DNA of 64,000 bases. It comes from an uncultured Bacteroidales bacterium. Lineage in GTDB: Bacteria > Bacteroidota > Bacteroidia > Bacteroidales > P3. Positions 42,168 to 52,082 of this stretch are shown here, in pieces (the stretch's first letter is position 1; every line of letters begins with the position of its first letter). The stretch spans positions 1-64,000 of the forward strand of contig CAMUZR010000015.1 in NCBI GenBank assembly GCA_947165255.1. Reading direction: 5' to 3'. Made by a program: the position numbers and the translations under genes. The notes beneath the pieces are model-generated. The model saw only the letters and a list, made by a program, of their open reading frames with translations. It made no database searches and was not told where the DNA came from.

Positions 42168-43142
42168 ATGCGGCGAGAAAGGCTGATAAGGCATGTGGGG
42201 CCGTGGTACGCGGTGCTGACGGTGGTGCTGTTGGCGGTGATGCTCTTCAGTGCCAGGGTGGGGGCGGTGCGTTTCACGTGGGAGGAGATGTGGCAGTCGC
42301 CTATCTTCTGGAATCTGCGTCTGCCCCGCATCATCCTGTCGGTGCTGGTGGGTGCGGCTCTGTCGGTTTGCGGCGCGGCCTACCAGTCTATTTTTCGCAA
42401 TCCGCTGACCGACCCATACGTGCTGGGCATTTCGTCGGGCGCTTCGCTGGGTGCGGCTGTGGCCATACTGCTGGGGTTGCAGACCTTTCTGCTGGGCGTG
42501 GGCGCCTGTGCCTTGGCCACCGGCATACTGACCATACTGATTATCTACCGTATTGCCTCCATTGGCAACCGCATGCATGCCACCACGCTGCTGCTGACAG
42601 GGGTGTGCCTGACGTTTCTGATTTCGGCGGTCATTTCGTTTTTGATGGTGCTGCACCAGGACAAGATGGACAGTATCATTTTCTGGACCATGGGCAGTTT
42701 TGCCTCGGCGTCGTGGGTGGATGTGGCCTTTGTGGCGCCGGTGGTGGTGGCGGGGACGGCCGTGGTGGTGTACTACGGCCGCGACCTGAACCTGCTGCTG
42801 GCCGGCAGCGAGACGGCAAAGAGCCTGGGGGTGGAGGTGGAGAAGGTGAAGAAACGGCTGCTGCTGGTGACGACGCTGATGGTGGCCTTTTGCGTGTCGA
42901 CGTGCGGAGTGATAGGTTTTGTGGGGTTGGTGGTGCCGCACTGCATACGCCTGGTGGCGGGACCGGACAACCGGCGGGTGGTGCCGCTGGCGGTGCTGGT
43001 GGGCGGGACGTTCTTGCTGCTGTGCGACACGCTGGCGCGCACCCTGATGATACCGGCCGAGCTGCCGGTAGGATGTCTGACGGCCTTGGTGGGCGCGCCG
43101 CTGTTTATCTATCTGCTGTATAAGAATAAGAAGACTTACTGA
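42168..43142 (+). CDS. FecCD/BtuC-family ABC permease
   Basis: Inner-membrane permease, 324 aa with nine to ten helices, importing iron-siderophore, haem or cobalamin. Family motifs: LRLPRIILSVLVGAALSVCG near 47-66, IFRNPLTDPYVLGISSGASL near 73-92, and GFVGLVVPHCIRL near 251-263. Paired with the ATPase gene 13 bp downstream. No substrate-binding protein or TonB receptor is nearby, so the substrate is unknown. Confidence 0.93.
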   Translation: MRRERLIRHVGPWYAVLTVVLLAVMLFSARVGAVRFTWEEMWQSPIFWNLRLPRIILSVLVGAALSVCGAAYQSIFRNPLTDPYVLGISSGASLGAAVAILLGLQTFLLGVGACALATGILTILIIYRIASIGNRMHATTLLLTGVCLTFLISAVISFLMVLHQDKMDSIIFWTMGSFASASWVDVAFVAPVVVAGTAVVVYYGRDLNLLLAGSETAKSLGVEVEKVKKRLLLVTTLMVAFCVSTCGVIGFVGLVVPHCIRLVAGPDNRRVVPLAVLVGGTFLLLCDTLARTLMIPAELPVGCLTALVGAPLFIYLLYKNKKTY

Positions 43143-43155
43143 CGGGGGGAGGGCT

Positions 43156-43914
43156 ATGATAGAAGTGAAAAATCTTACCTACCGCTATGGCACCCGGCCG
43201 GTGCTGGAGGGTCTGAACTTTACGATTGAGGAGGGCGGGTTCTACGCCGTGATGGGGGCCAACGGAAGCGGCAAGACCACGCTGCTGCGGCTGGTGTCGG
43301 GCATGCTCACGCCTCAGGAGGGCGAGGTGGTGGTGGATGGCACGAATGTGCAGCACTACAAGGCGCGCGAGCTGGCACAGCGCATGTCGTTCGTGCGGCA
43401 GCATCCGCAGACCGACTTTGAGTTCTCGGCGTTTGAGACGGTGCTGATGGGGCGCAACCCCTACCAGCGCCACCTGCAGAACGAGTCGGAGCGCGACTGG
43501 AAGATAGTGGAGCAGTGCATGCGGCAGACCAATACATGGCACCTGCGTTTTGCGCGGCCCAGCGAGATGAGTGGTGGCGAGCTGCAGCGGGTGATGCTGG
43601 CGCGGGCACTGGCACAGCAGACTCCCATCATGCTGTTGGACGAGCCGATTTCGAATTTGGACATCTCGCACCAGTTTGACATACTGGACCTGCTGCGCAC
43701 GATTAACCGCGAGGAGCACAAGACAGTGCTGATAGTGCTGCACGACTTGAACATGGCACTGCAGTACTGCCAGAAGCTGCTGCTGCTGCACCAGGGGCAG
43801 GTGCTCTATAAGGGCGACATGCGCGAAGGGCTGACGGCCGAGCGGATAGCCACCGTCTTTGGCGTGAAGGCCGAGGTGGGCGAAGAGGGTTCCATCCGGC
43901 TCTCGCGGCTGTAG
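43156..43914 (+). CDS. Iron/cobalamin-type ABC ATP-binding protein
   Basis: 252 aa ATPase partner of the FecCD permease. Walker A GANGSGKTTLL near 34-44, signature MSGGELQRVMLARALAQQ near 138-155 and Walker B IMLLDEPISNLD near 158-169, then HDLNMAL. Matches FecE/BtuD. No ORF follows for 286 bp. Confidence 0.94.
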   Translation: MIEVKNLTYRYGTRPVLEGLNFTIEEGGFYAVMGANGSGKTTLLRLVSGMLTPQEGEVVVDGTNVQHYKARELAQRMSFVRQHPQTDFEFSAFETVLMGRNPYQRHLQNESERDWKIVEQCMRQTNTWHLRFARPSEMSGGELQRVMLARALAQQTPIMLLDEPISNLDISHQFDILDLLRTINREEHKTVLIVLHDLNMALQYCQKLLLLHQGQVLYKGDMREGLTAERIATVFGVKAEVGEEGSIRLSRL

Positions 43915-44172
43915 AGGGGGGCTGGCTGTTTCGGGTTGAGAAGAGGCGGGCGGTTGCTGCGCCCCTCGGCAAAGTACCTCAAAGCGCATAGATTCACACA
44001 CACGCTTATTCTGAAGAACACTGAGGGTGTCTGCCACAGGGCAGGCTTCCACGGCGGCTTTTTGCCCGAAGGCGGCGGGAAGGGAGGCCGAGAAGGACTG
44101 ATAGGGCCTGCCCCTTTTTTAGAAAAAGAGGGGGGCGGCGGGCGAAAAATGCGTTATGTCATTTATTTTTTA
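43915..44172. other. Intergenic before holB
   Basis: No gene seen. It contains a GC-rich hairpin CCCCTTTTTT/AAAAAGAGGGG near 44111-44134 without a following T-run, of unknown role. Confidence 0.4.
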
Positions 44173-44180
44173 TATATTTG
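44173..44180 (+). promoter_or_regulatory. -7 box of holB operon
   Basis: TATATTTG, 20 bp before ATG 44201. Confidence 0.45.
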
Positions 44181-44200
44181 TAATTTAATTTGCGCGAACA

Positions 44201-45259
44201 ATGCAGTTTAAAGATATTGAGGGTCAGCGCGTTTTGATAAATCACCTGACCGAAATAATTGATTCGGGCCGTGTAAGTCATGCCCAAATGTTCCTCGGAC
44301 CCAACGCCAGCGGCAGTTTGGCGCTGGCCTTAGCCTATGCCCAATACCTAAACTGCACCAACCGCCGCCACTACGCCGAGGGTGCGGAGCTGCGGGCCGA
44401 CTCGTGCGGGGAGTGCCCCAACTGCCGCAAGTATCGCGAGCTGGTGCACCCCGACCTGCACTTGGTGTTTCCTAGCGTGACTACCCCGACGGCAAGCAGC
44501 ACGGGGGTGAGCGCGGAGTTGTTTCAGGAGGAGTTCAGAGGTTTTCTGGGGCAGTACAGGCAGTGCGGCACGGAGGACCAGTGGTATGAATGGCTGAACG
44601 CGGCCAATAAGCAGGGCATGATTCGCGAGCGCGACGCGGCCAATATAGTCAAGACCCTGTCGCTGAAGTCATACGAGGGGGGCTATAAGGTGCTGGTGAT
44701 ATGGATGGCGGAGCGCATGAACCTTTCGGCTGCCAACGAGTTGCTGAAGACATTGGAGGAACCCACCGAGAAGACCTTGATACTGCTAGTGGCCGAGAGC
44801 CGCGACAGGATGCTCTCGACGATACTGTCGCGAGTGCAGACGGTGGTGGTGCCCGACATAGCCAGCGGCTTTGGGGCCGAGAAGAGGGCGGCCTTTGCGA
44901 CGATGTTTGTGTCGTGGATGCGGCTGCTCTTTAAGCTGAATATGCAGAGCCTCTCGAACTGGGTGGACCAGACCCACGCCCTGGGGCGCGAGCAGCAGAA
45001 GCAGTTTCTGCAATATGCACAGGAGGCGGTGCGGGCCTGTTTTCTGAAGACGGCGGCCGGCATTACGCTGCCGGGCGAGCTGGACTTTGGCGACGAGAAG
45101 TTCGACAGTTCGTTCCCCGCAATGGTGACGACCCGCAATGTGGAGAAGATGAACCAGGCACTGACCGACGCCATTTACGCCATTGAGCGCAACGCCTACG
45201 CCAAGATAACCTTTATGCAGCTCTCGTTTACGATGAGCAAACTGATTAAAAATAGATAG
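44201..45259 (+). CDS. holB: DNA polymerase III clamp-loader subunit delta'
   Basis: 352 aa AAA+-type clamp-loader subunit. It opens with FKDIEGQRVLINHLTEIIDS and VSHAQMFLGPNASG, has the zinc-binding CGECPNC near 66-72, and LKTLEEPTEKTLILLVAESR near 183-202, followed by SRVQTVV. The P-loop is degenerate (GPNASGS), as expected for delta'. It starts the holB-ricT run; RicT follows by 55 bp. Confidence 0.9.
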   Translation: MQFKDIEGQRVLINHLTEIIDSGRVSHAQMFLGPNASGSLALALAYAQYLNCTNRRHYAEGAELRADSCGECPNCRKYRELVHPDLHLVFPSVTTPTASSTGVSAELFQEEFRGFLGQYRQCGTEDQWYEWLNAANKQGMIRERDAANIVKTLSLKSYEGGYKVLVIWMAERMNLSAANELLKTLEEPTEKTLILLVAESRDRMLSTILSRVQTVVVPDIASGFGAEKRAAFATMFVSWMRLLFKLNMQSLSNWVDQTHALGREQQKQFLQYAQEAVRACFLKTAAGITLPGELDFGDEKFDSSFPAMVTTRNVEKMNQALTDAIYAIERNAYAKITFMQLSFTMSKLIKNR

Positions 45260-45314
45260 TTCAACCTAATATTAACCGGCCTAGGCCGACAACGATACTA
45301 CGAATAATAATTAT

Positions 45315-46970
45315 ATGAAAGAGCAGAAAGACACAGAGAAAGAATTGGAGAATCTCCAGCCCGAGACGGCCCAGGAGCCACAGGATGCACCGGAACCGAC
45401 ATCCGCTGCCGACAGCGGCGACGGCGACGAGGACGTGGCGACGGCGGAGGAGATGGAGGCCTTTATACGCGACCGCCGCGAGAAGGAACGTGAGAAGAAG
45501 GAGAAGCAGAACGACGACAAGACGGATGTCTTTGGCGAATTTGTGGCGCCAGAGAACTCGATAGACCCCTACCTGGACCCCGACCCGACACTGCCGTGGG
45601 TGAAATATGACGAGAGCCTCTTTTTGAGCCGCGGCTGCCGCAACTGCCCCCGGTCGTATGAGCCGGTGAGCAATATAGAGACCCACAGCTGCAGCAAGGT
45701 GACCTCGACAAACTGGATGAGCGGCATACGCCAGCCCGGAGGCACCCCGTTTGACTGCGTGGAGGTGCGTTTTAAGAATAACCGCAAGGACTTCTACCGC
45801 CTGCCCGACGGGCTGGAGGTGACGGAAGGCGACATAGTGGCGGTGGAAGGGATGCCGGGACACGACATAGGCATAGTGAGCCTGACGGGCGAGGTGTGCC
45901 GCATACAGATGAAAAAGCACCGGGTGGATCCGAACTCGGAGAGTCTGAAGAAACTGTTTCGCCGCGCCAAGACCCCCGATATAGAGCGTTGGGTCGAGAG
46001 CCTGAAGAACGAACACAACGCCCTGCTGAAGACCCGCCAGATAGCCCAGCGGTTGAATTTGGAGATGAAGGTGAACGACGTGGAGTACCAGGGCGACAAC
46101 TCGAAGGCTATATTCTACTACACGGCGGACGACCGCGTGGATTTCCGCCAGCTGATTAAGGTGCTGGCCGAGGAGTTCCATGTGCGTATAGAGATGAAGC
46201 AGATAGGGGTGAGGCAGGAAGCCGGCAAGGTGGGCGGCCTTGGCACCTGCGGCCGCGAGTTGTGCTGCAGCACCTGGCTGACGAATTTTAAGTCGGTGAC
46301 GACCAGTGCGGCCAAGATACAGCAGATACTGCCCAACCCGCAGAAACTTGCCGGGCAGTGCGGAAAGCTGAAATGCTGCCTAAACTTTGAGTGCGAGGTG
46401 TATGCCGATGCTCTGAAGAAATTTCCGCCGGCCAACACGCCCATTCGGTTCCAGAAGGGGCTGGCCCTGTACAAAAAGACCGATGTCTTCCGCGGCATTA
46501 TGTGGTATGCCTATGAGGGCGAGAGCGAGCTTTACGCCATACCGGCAGAGAGCGTGAAGAAGATAATTGAGATGAACCATAATCAGGAGTACCCGGAGAA
46601 GTTGGAAGACTTCCAGGTGGAGCTGATGTCGACGGCGGCCTTGGCACAGGAGACCAATGCGGCCGAGTTTGAGCGCGAGCTGCGCCGGATGTCGGACGAT
46701 TCGGGCGACAACGGGGTTGCGAAAGAGGAGGAGTCGCCAAAGACAGACCGCCACGACCGCAAGGGCGGAGCCCGCAAAGGCGGCGACCGTCCGCGGGGCA
46801 ACGAGAAGAACGACCGCCCACGGAACGACCAGAAGCCGCGCCGCGCCGACCACACACGCGAGGAACAGCGGCAGCGCCTGAACGACCAGCCGCAGCGGGT
46901 GAACAATAACCGCCACAGCGGCGCCCGCAACAATCCCCGCCGCAGTGGAAATAAGGACAAACGCGAATAG
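45315..46970 (+). CDS. ricT: RicT / PSP1 C-terminal domain protein
   Basis: 551 aa. Acidic, Glu-rich N-terminus (1-80), then the PSP1/YaaT core with Cys motifs GTCGRELCCSTWL near 310 and GQCGKLKCCLNFE near 344. A long Arg/Asn/Gly-rich tail (about 470-551) looks disordered and RNA-binding. In Bacillus the RicT/YaaT complex carries FeS clusters and affects RNase Y maturation; this genome also has rny. In this phylum it regularly sits between holB and gldH. Confidence 0.9.
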   Translation: MKEQKDTEKELENLQPETAQEPQDAPEPTSAADSGDGDEDVATAEEMEAFIRDRREKEREKKEKQNDDKTDVFGEFVAPENSIDPYLDPDPTLPWVKYDESLFLSRGCRNCPRSYEPVSNIETHSCSKVTSTNWMSGIRQPGGTPFDCVEVRFKNNRKDFYRLPDGLEVTEGDIVAVEGMPGHDIGIVSLTGEVCRIQMKKHRVDPNSESLKKLFRRAKTPDIERWVESLKNEHNALLKTRQIAQRLNLEMKVNDVEYQGDNSKAIFYYTADDRVDFRQLIKVLAEEFHVRIEMKQIGVRQEAGKVGGLGTCGRELCCSTWLTNFKSVTTSAAKIQQILPNPQKLAGQCGKLKCCLNFECEVYADALKKFPPANTPIRFQKGLALYKKTDVFRGIMWYAYEGESELYAIPAESVKKIIEMNHNQEYPEKLEDFQVELMSTAALAQETNAAEFERELRRMSDDSGDNGVAKEEESPKTDRHDRKGGARKGGDRPRGNEKNDRPRNDQKPRRADHTREEQRQRLNDQPQRVNNNRHSGARNNPRRSGNKDKRE

Positions 46971-47051
46971 GGAATGGCTTGAATGCGGCAGAGACGGCAA
47001 TTCGTTAAAAAGATTGACACGTTTGACACATATAGACATTAATACAAGAAT

Positions 47052-47543
47052 ATGATGGACACATTGAAACGTTCACGCGTCCGCACACTCCTGGTGGTTA
47101 TCCTGGGACTGACGCTGCTGCAGGGCTGCGACAAGTCGGTCTTTTATGCAGTGGAGCGCGATGTGGACGAGACGGGCTGGAACTTGAACGACTATTTGAA
47201 ATATGACGTTGAGGTGGTCGACACCCTTCAGGTGTATGATTTTTACATCGACGTGCGCAACAGTGTGCAGTATCCGAAGGCCAATACGTTTTTCTTTATC
47301 AACACCACTTTTCCTGACGGGAGCGTGGCCTACGACACGCTGGAGTGTCCGCTGGCAGACGTGACGGGGCACTGGTACGGCAGGCGCACGGGGCGCTATG
47401 TGGACAGCCGTTTCGTGTTCCGCCGCCATGTGATTTTTCCGCGCACGGGCAACTACCACTTTGAGATAGGTCACGGCATGCGCGACACTAATGTGGTGGG
47501 GTTGAAGAGCGTTGGCATTCGCATTGAGCGAGTAGGAAAGTAA
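47052..47543 (+). CDS. gldH: GldH gliding/type IX lipoprotein
   Basis: 163 aa. Lipoprotein signal with lipobox LLQGC near 22-26 (the second codon is also ATG). The mature part (FYIDVRNSVQYPKANTFFFI and YHFEIGHGMRDTN) matches GldH, required for gliding and type IX secretion in Flavobacteria and kept in non-gliding Bacteroidales. It agrees with the sorting-domain fragment at 40504. Confidence 0.9.
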   Translation: MMDTLKRSRVRTLLVVILGLTLLQGCDKSVFYAVERDVDETGWNLNDYLKYDVEVVDTLQVYDFYIDVRNSVQYPKANTFFFINTTFPDGSVAYDTLECPLADVTGHWYGRRTGRYVDSRFVFRRHVIFPRTGNYHFEIGHGMRDTNVVGLKSVGIRIERVGK

Positions 47544-47572
47544 TTTTTAGAGACACCTAATACCAATTCGAT

Positions 47573-49828
47573 ATGGCTAAGAAACAGAAAAAACAGAGCG
47601 ACGATAGAATACGCAAGGCCTGGAAAATATTTGCGGGCATTTGGATTTTTATCTTCCTCTTTTTCGCCCTGCTGTCGTTGGGATGGTTGGGTTTTATGCC
47701 TTCTTTTGAAGAGCTGGAAAATCCGCAGAGCAACCAGGCTACCGAGGTGATTTCGGCCGATGGGGAGATACTGGGCTTTATAGGGGTGGAGAACCGCTCT
47801 AACGTGAGCTACAGGGAGTTGTCGCCCAATTTGGTGAATGCGCTAATAGCAACGGAGGATGTACGATTTTACAAGCATTCGGGTATTGACCCACGGAGTC
47901 TTTTCCGCGTGTTTTTTAAGACCCTGTTGGGACGCCACAGCAGTAGTGGCGGCGGCAGCACCATTACGCAGCAGCTGGCGAAGAATCTGTTTCCGCGCGA
48001 GCACAAGGGCAAGATAGGCACTGTGTTCTCGAAGTTTAAAGAGTGGGTGGTGGCAGTGAAACTGGAGCACAACTATTCGAAGCAGGAAATCATTGCCATG
48101 TATTTTAACACGGTGGACTTCGGAAGCAACTCTTTCGGCATTAAGACGGCGGCCAAGACTTTCTTTGATAAGACCCCGAGCGATTTGTCGGTGACGGAGT
48201 CGGCCATGTTGGTGGGTTTGCTGAAGGCTCCTACGGCCTATAGTCCCATACTGCACCCCGAGAACGCGCTGGCGCGCCGCAACACGGTGCTGTCGCAGAT
48301 GCATAAGTATGACTACTTGAACGACGAGGAGTATGAGAAATATCTTGAGGAGCCCTTGGATGTTTCGAACTATTCGCCTCAGAGCCACAATGACGGATTG
48401 GCGACGTATTTGCGCGAGTATATACGAAACTATATGAAGGATTGGTGCAAGCACCACCGCAACACCGACGGCGAGCACTACGACGTGCACAAGGACGGCC
48501 TGCGGATATATACTACTATTGACTCGCGCATGCAGCGCTATGCCGAAGCGGCGGTGAGGGAGCACATGAGCAAGGAGGTGCAGCCCCAGTTTAACCGCGA
48601 GTTGCGCAGCCGGGGCGGCAACCCCTTCTGCGACATTGACGCCGCACAGCAGGAGAAGATACTGGTGCAGGCCATGAAGGGGTCGGACCGCTACTATCAG
48701 CTGCACCATAACCAGGGCAAGAGCGAGAAGGAAATACGCGCCATCTTTAAGGAGAAGGTGAAGATGAAGGTGTTCTCTTGGAAGGGAAATATCGACACGT
48801 TGATGTCGCCGTGGGATTCGCTGCTGTACTATAAGAAATTTCTCAATGTGGGATTGATGTCGGTGGAGCCGGGCACGGGCTATGTGAAGGCCTACGTGGG
48901 CGGCATAAACTACAGATACTTTAAATATGACAATGTGATGAGCCACCGGCAGGTGGGGTCTACGTTCAAGCCCTTTGTTTACACCATGGCGCTGCAGGAT
49001 TTGGGCATGTACCCCTGCACGGAGGTGCCCAATGCGCAGGTGTGTTTCGAACAGTGGGGGCAGCCTGACTGGTGCCCGAAGAATTCTACGAACGAGCGTG
49101 AGAACCAGATGGTGACCCTGAAATGGGCACTGGCCCACTCGGTGAACTGGGTGTCGGCGTACCTGATGAAGCAGGGGTCGCCTGAGCAGGTGATAAGCAT
49201 TGCCCGCAAGATGGGGGTGACGAGCGACATAGACGCGGTGCCGGCCATTTGCGTGGGCACACCGGAAATCACAGTCTATGAGATGGCGGGAGCGATGGCC
49301 ACTTTTGCAAACAAGGGCGAGTATGTGGAGCCGATATTCATTACCCGCATTGAGGACAGCAAGGGGACGGTGCTGGACCGCTTTACTCCGGAACGGCACG
49401 AGGCCATAAGTGAGCGCACGGCCTATATGATGATAGAGTTGATGAAGGGCGTGGTGCAGAGTGGTTCGGGTGTGCGACTGAACTATAAGTACCACCTAAA
49501 CGATTTCAGCAGCGCCATTGCAGGCAAGACGGGAACGACTCAGAATAACTCGGACTGCTGGTTTGTGGGGCTTACGCCGAAGCTGGCCACTGCCATTTGG
49601 ACGGGAGGCGAGGTGCGCAGTATTCATTTCCGCAATATGACTTTTGGACAGGGCGCTGCCCAGGCGCTGCCAATCTTTGGGCACTATATGCGCAGCATAT
49701 ACAGCGACAAGGCCTTGAAGTTCCCACGCGGCGATTTCGACCGGCCGAATGTGCCGTTGGATGTGGAGCTGGACTGCGCTAAATTCCAGCAGGAGATTCA
49801 GGAGGAGGAGCCTTACTACGATTTCTAA
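47573..49828 (+). CDS. Penicillin-binding protein 1A
   Basis: 751 aa bifunctional peptidoglycan synthase. One N-terminal helix (about 20-45), GT51 transglycosylase with ATEDVRFYKHSGIDPRSLFR near 95-114 and GGSTITQQLAKNLF near 130. The transpeptidase has SXXK (STFK) near 462, SVN near 523 and KTGTT near 650. It follows gldH by 29 bp. Confidence 0.95.
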   Translation: MAKKQKKQSDDRIRKAWKIFAGIWIFIFLFFALLSLGWLGFMPSFEELENPQSNQATEVISADGEILGFIGVENRSNVSYRELSPNLVNALIATEDVRFYKHSGIDPRSLFRVFFKTLLGRHSSSGGGSTITQQLAKNLFPREHKGKIGTVFSKFKEWVVAVKLEHNYSKQEIIAMYFNTVDFGSNSFGIKTAAKTFFDKTPSDLSVTESAMLVGLLKAPTAYSPILHPENALARRNTVLSQMHKYDYLNDEEYEKYLEEPLDVSNYSPQSHNDGLATYLREYIRNYMKDWCKHHRNTDGEHYDVHKDGLRIYTTIDSRMQRYAEAAVREHMSKEVQPQFNRELRSRGGNPFCDIDAAQQEKILVQAMKGSDRYYQLHHNQGKSEKEIRAIFKEKVKMKVFSWKGNIDTLMSPWDSLLYYKKFLNVGLMSVEPGTGYVKAYVGGINYRYFKYDNVMSHRQVGSTFKPFVYTMALQDLGMYPCTEVPNAQVCFEQWGQPDWCPKNSTNERENQMVTLKWALAHSVNWVSAYLMKQGSPEQVISIARKMGVTSDIDAVPAICVGTPEITVYEMAGAMATFANKGEYVEPIFITRIEDSKGTVLDRFTPERHEAISERTAYMMIELMKGVVQSGSGVRLNYKYHLNDFSSAIAGKTGTTQNNSDCWFVGLTPKLATAIWTGGEVRSIHFRNMTFGQGAAQALPIFGHYMRSIYSDKALKFPRGDFDRPNVPLDVELDCAKFQQEIQEEEPYYDF

Positions 49829-49840
49829 TTCTGAATAGTT

Positions 49841-50872
49841 ATGCTGACCAATCTTTTTGGAATGTCGCTGGCCGAGCTGCAGCAGCTGTGCGCAAACGAG
49901 GGGATGCCCAGGTTTGCGGCAAAGCAGATGAGCGACTGGCTGTATGCGAAGCATGTTGACGAGATTGACGCTATGACCAATCTCTCGCTGAGGGCACGGG
50001 CACGGCTGAAGGAGATTGCCTTTATCGGCCGCCATGCGCCAGTGGACTGCCAGGTGTCGAAGGACGGCACTAAGAAGTACCTTTTTGCCTGCCCTGCCAC
50101 TTCAAGCGGGCAGCAGCAGTATGTGGAGGCAGTTTTTATTCCCGACGGGGAGCGCGGTACGTTGTGTGTTTCGTGCCAGATGGGGTGTAAGATGGGGTGC
50201 CGATTCTGCGTCACGGGGCAGCAGGGCTTTCATGGTAATTTGGACGCTGGGGAGATTCTGAACCAGATTTTTTCCATTCCTGAGTTCGACCGCCTGACGA
50301 ATATAGTGTATATGGGGATGGGCGAGCCGATGGACAATCTGGACAATGTGCTGCGTAGTACCGAGGTGATGACGGCCGACTGGGGACTGGGCTGGAGCCC
50401 GCACCGCATAACGGTGTCCAGCGTAGGCATCATTCCAGGTCTGCGTCGTTTCCTCGACGAGAGCCAGTGCCATGTGGCAGTCAGCCTGCACAATCCGTTT
50501 GCCGTTGAGCGGCAGGAGATTATGCCTATGCAGAAAGCCTATCCCATTGCCGAGGTTGTCGGACTGCTTCGGCAGTATGACTGGAGCGGCCAGCGGCGCA
50601 TTTCGTTTGAATATACGATGTTCGGCGGCCTGAACGACGACACACGCCATGCAGCCGAACTGGTGCGATTGCTGAAAGGGCTTTATTGTCGGGTGAACCT
50701 GATTCGGTTCCACTCGTCGCCAGACACTCCCTTCAAAACTTCGTCGGCACAGGCGATGGAACGATTTAAGGACTACCTGAACGGCCACGGCATCACCTGC
50801 ACCATACGCGCCTCGCGCGGCGAGGATATTATGGCCGCCTGCGGATTGCTAGCCGGGCAGAAAAGAAAGTAG
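49841..50872 (+). CDS. rlmN: 23S rRNA (adenine2503-C2)-methyltransferase
   Basis: 343 aa radical SAM enzyme that methylates A2503 of 23S rRNA and A37 of some tRNAs. The Cys motif CKMGCRFC is near 119; GMGEPMDNLD near 165 and the C-terminal Cys in DIMAACGLL near 335 complete the active site. It follows the PBP gene by 12 bp. Confidence 0.96.
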   Translation: MLTNLFGMSLAELQQLCANEGMPRFAAKQMSDWLYAKHVDEIDAMTNLSLRARARLKEIAFIGRHAPVDCQVSKDGTKKYLFACPATSSGQQQYVEAVFIPDGERGTLCVSCQMGCKMGCRFCVTGQQGFHGNLDAGEILNQIFSIPEFDRLTNIVYMGMGEPMDNLDNVLRSTEVMTADWGLGWSPHRITVSSVGIIPGLRRFLDESQCHVAVSLHNPFAVERQEIMPMQKAYPIAEVVGLLRQYDWSGQRRISFEYTMFGGLNDDTRHAAELVRLLKGLYCRVNLIRFHSSPDTPFKTSSAQAMERFKDYLNGHGITCTIRASRGEDIMAACGLLAGQKRK

Positions 50873-50974
50873 GGGAAGAATTATGAACAATATTTTTTTG
50901 CAATTTTTTTTGACTTTGACATACTAAAAATACAAAAAATACGTAGAAAAGTTTTCTGAATGGAAAAAAATATG

Positions 50975-50982
50975 TATTTTTG
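50975..50982 (+). promoter_or_regulatory. -7 box of ECF sigma gene
   Basis: TATTTTTG followed by C, 78 bp before ATG 51061. Confidence 0.55.
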
Positions 50983-51060
50983 CAAATTGAAATTGAGTAG
51001 AAACTAAAACGTCCGATATCGAAACATAATTATCAGTTCAACCCCCAAAAGCGAAACAAA

Positions 51061-51654
51061 ATGATAGATAATTCATTGAGCACGCTCAGCGATAACGAGC
51101 TGATATTAGGTTATATGAACGGCAAGAGTGCCTGTTTCGACGTACTCCTTTCCCGTTATCAGGCCAAGGTCTACGGATATATATTTTCTGTCGTTAAGGA
51201 TAAGGACGTGGCCGACGATATCTTTCAGGATACTTTTTTTAAGGTTATTTCCACTATTAATTCGGGTGTCTACAAGGACGAGAATAAATTTATCCATTGG
51301 GTGATGCGCATTGCCCACAATCTGATAGTCGATTATTTCCGTCGCAATAACAAGATGCCGCTGGTGCCCAACCGCCCCGACTGCGACGTGGTGGATACGC
51401 TGAAACTGCACGACGAGAATGTGGAGCAGAGCATTATGCGCCAGCAGACGAGCCGCAATATTCGTAAATTGGTTCACATGCTTCCGCCGGAGCAGCGCCG
51501 CGTAGTCATCCTGCGCCACTATGGCAAGTGCGATTTTAAGGACATTGCCGCCCGCACAGGGGTGAGCATTAACACTGCCTTGGGTCGCATGCGCTATGCT
51601 ATTATCAATCTCCGCCGCCTGGCCGAGGAGCACAATATGTACATAGAGCTCTAG
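51061..51654 (+). CDS. ECF-type RNA polymerase sigma factor (second)
   Basis: 197 aa. Region 2: YGYIFSVVKDKDVADDIFQD (about 39-58) and FIHWVMRIAHNLIVDYFRR. Region 4: LPPEQRRVVILRHYGKCDFK and IAARTGVSINTALGRM with the helix-turn-helix near 165-185. No anti-sigma gene adjoins; a small ORF follows 160 bp later. Confidence 0.92.
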   Translation: MIDNSLSTLSDNELILGYMNGKSACFDVLLSRYQAKVYGYIFSVVKDKDVADDIFQDTFFKVISTINSGVYKDENKFIHWVMRIAHNLIVDYFRRNNKMPLVPNRPDCDVVDTLKLHDENVEQSIMRQQTSRNIRKLVHMLPPEQRRVVILRHYGKCDFKDIAARTGVSINTALGRMRYAIINLRRLAEEHNMYIEL

Positions 51655-51815
51655 CATTGTGTACAGTGACTGATGCCACTACTCTGTTGTGTATTGTTCT
51701 CGACGCAAGGGGGGCTATCCCAATAAATGTTAATTAACATTTTGCACACAATAAACAGGCCAGAATTGAGTTTATAGGGTGTAATTTCCTTTGAGGGAAT
51801 TGAGAGATTAACCCT

Positions 51816-52004
51816 ATGTTCAACTTAAACCTGGCGTGTATGATGCAGGACTATAAATTTAACGACAGCTCAAGTACATCCTCTGGAACTGCAAGCACGG
51901 TAGTACAGCCTTCGCCTCAAGTTGTACAAAACATCCTCCAGTATGCCAGATGTTTTCAGATCATTCGCATCGGAGACGTAAACATTAAAGTTTATCTCAA
52001 CTAG
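51816..52004 (+). CDS. Small ORF after sigma gene, 62 aa
   Basis: Up to 62 aa; the first ATG is 51816, and 51840 or 51843 would give a soluble protein of about 53 aa starting MMQDYKF. The C-terminus (NILQYARCFQIIRIGDVNIK) is regular. It is followed at once by a strong terminator, supporting a real transcript. Function unknown. Confidence 0.55.
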   Translation: MFNLNLACMMQDYKFNDSSSTSSGTASTVVQPSPQVVQNILQYARCFQIIRIGDVNIKVYLN

Positions 52005-52010
52005 TTAAAA

Positions 52011-52037
52011 AAAAGCCCGGCAGATGTCGGGCTTTTT
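52011..52037. terminator. Intrinsic terminator
   Basis: AAGCCCG/CGGGCTT stem around GCAGATGT followed by three extra T; A-rich on the other side, so it may work for both converging transcripts. Confidence 0.8.
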
Positions 52038-52082
52038 AATTCTAAATTCTGAATACTTTGTTTCAATAGCAATGCTTAGTAT

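Noticed and set aside
41439..42941. 500-codon open frame opposite dapB and the FecCD gene
   Set aside because: His/Arg/Gln-rich antisense of two secure genes.
47843..49495. 550-codon open frame opposite the PBP1A gene
   Set aside because: Antisense shadow with no domain; the plus-strand gene has all catalytic motifs.
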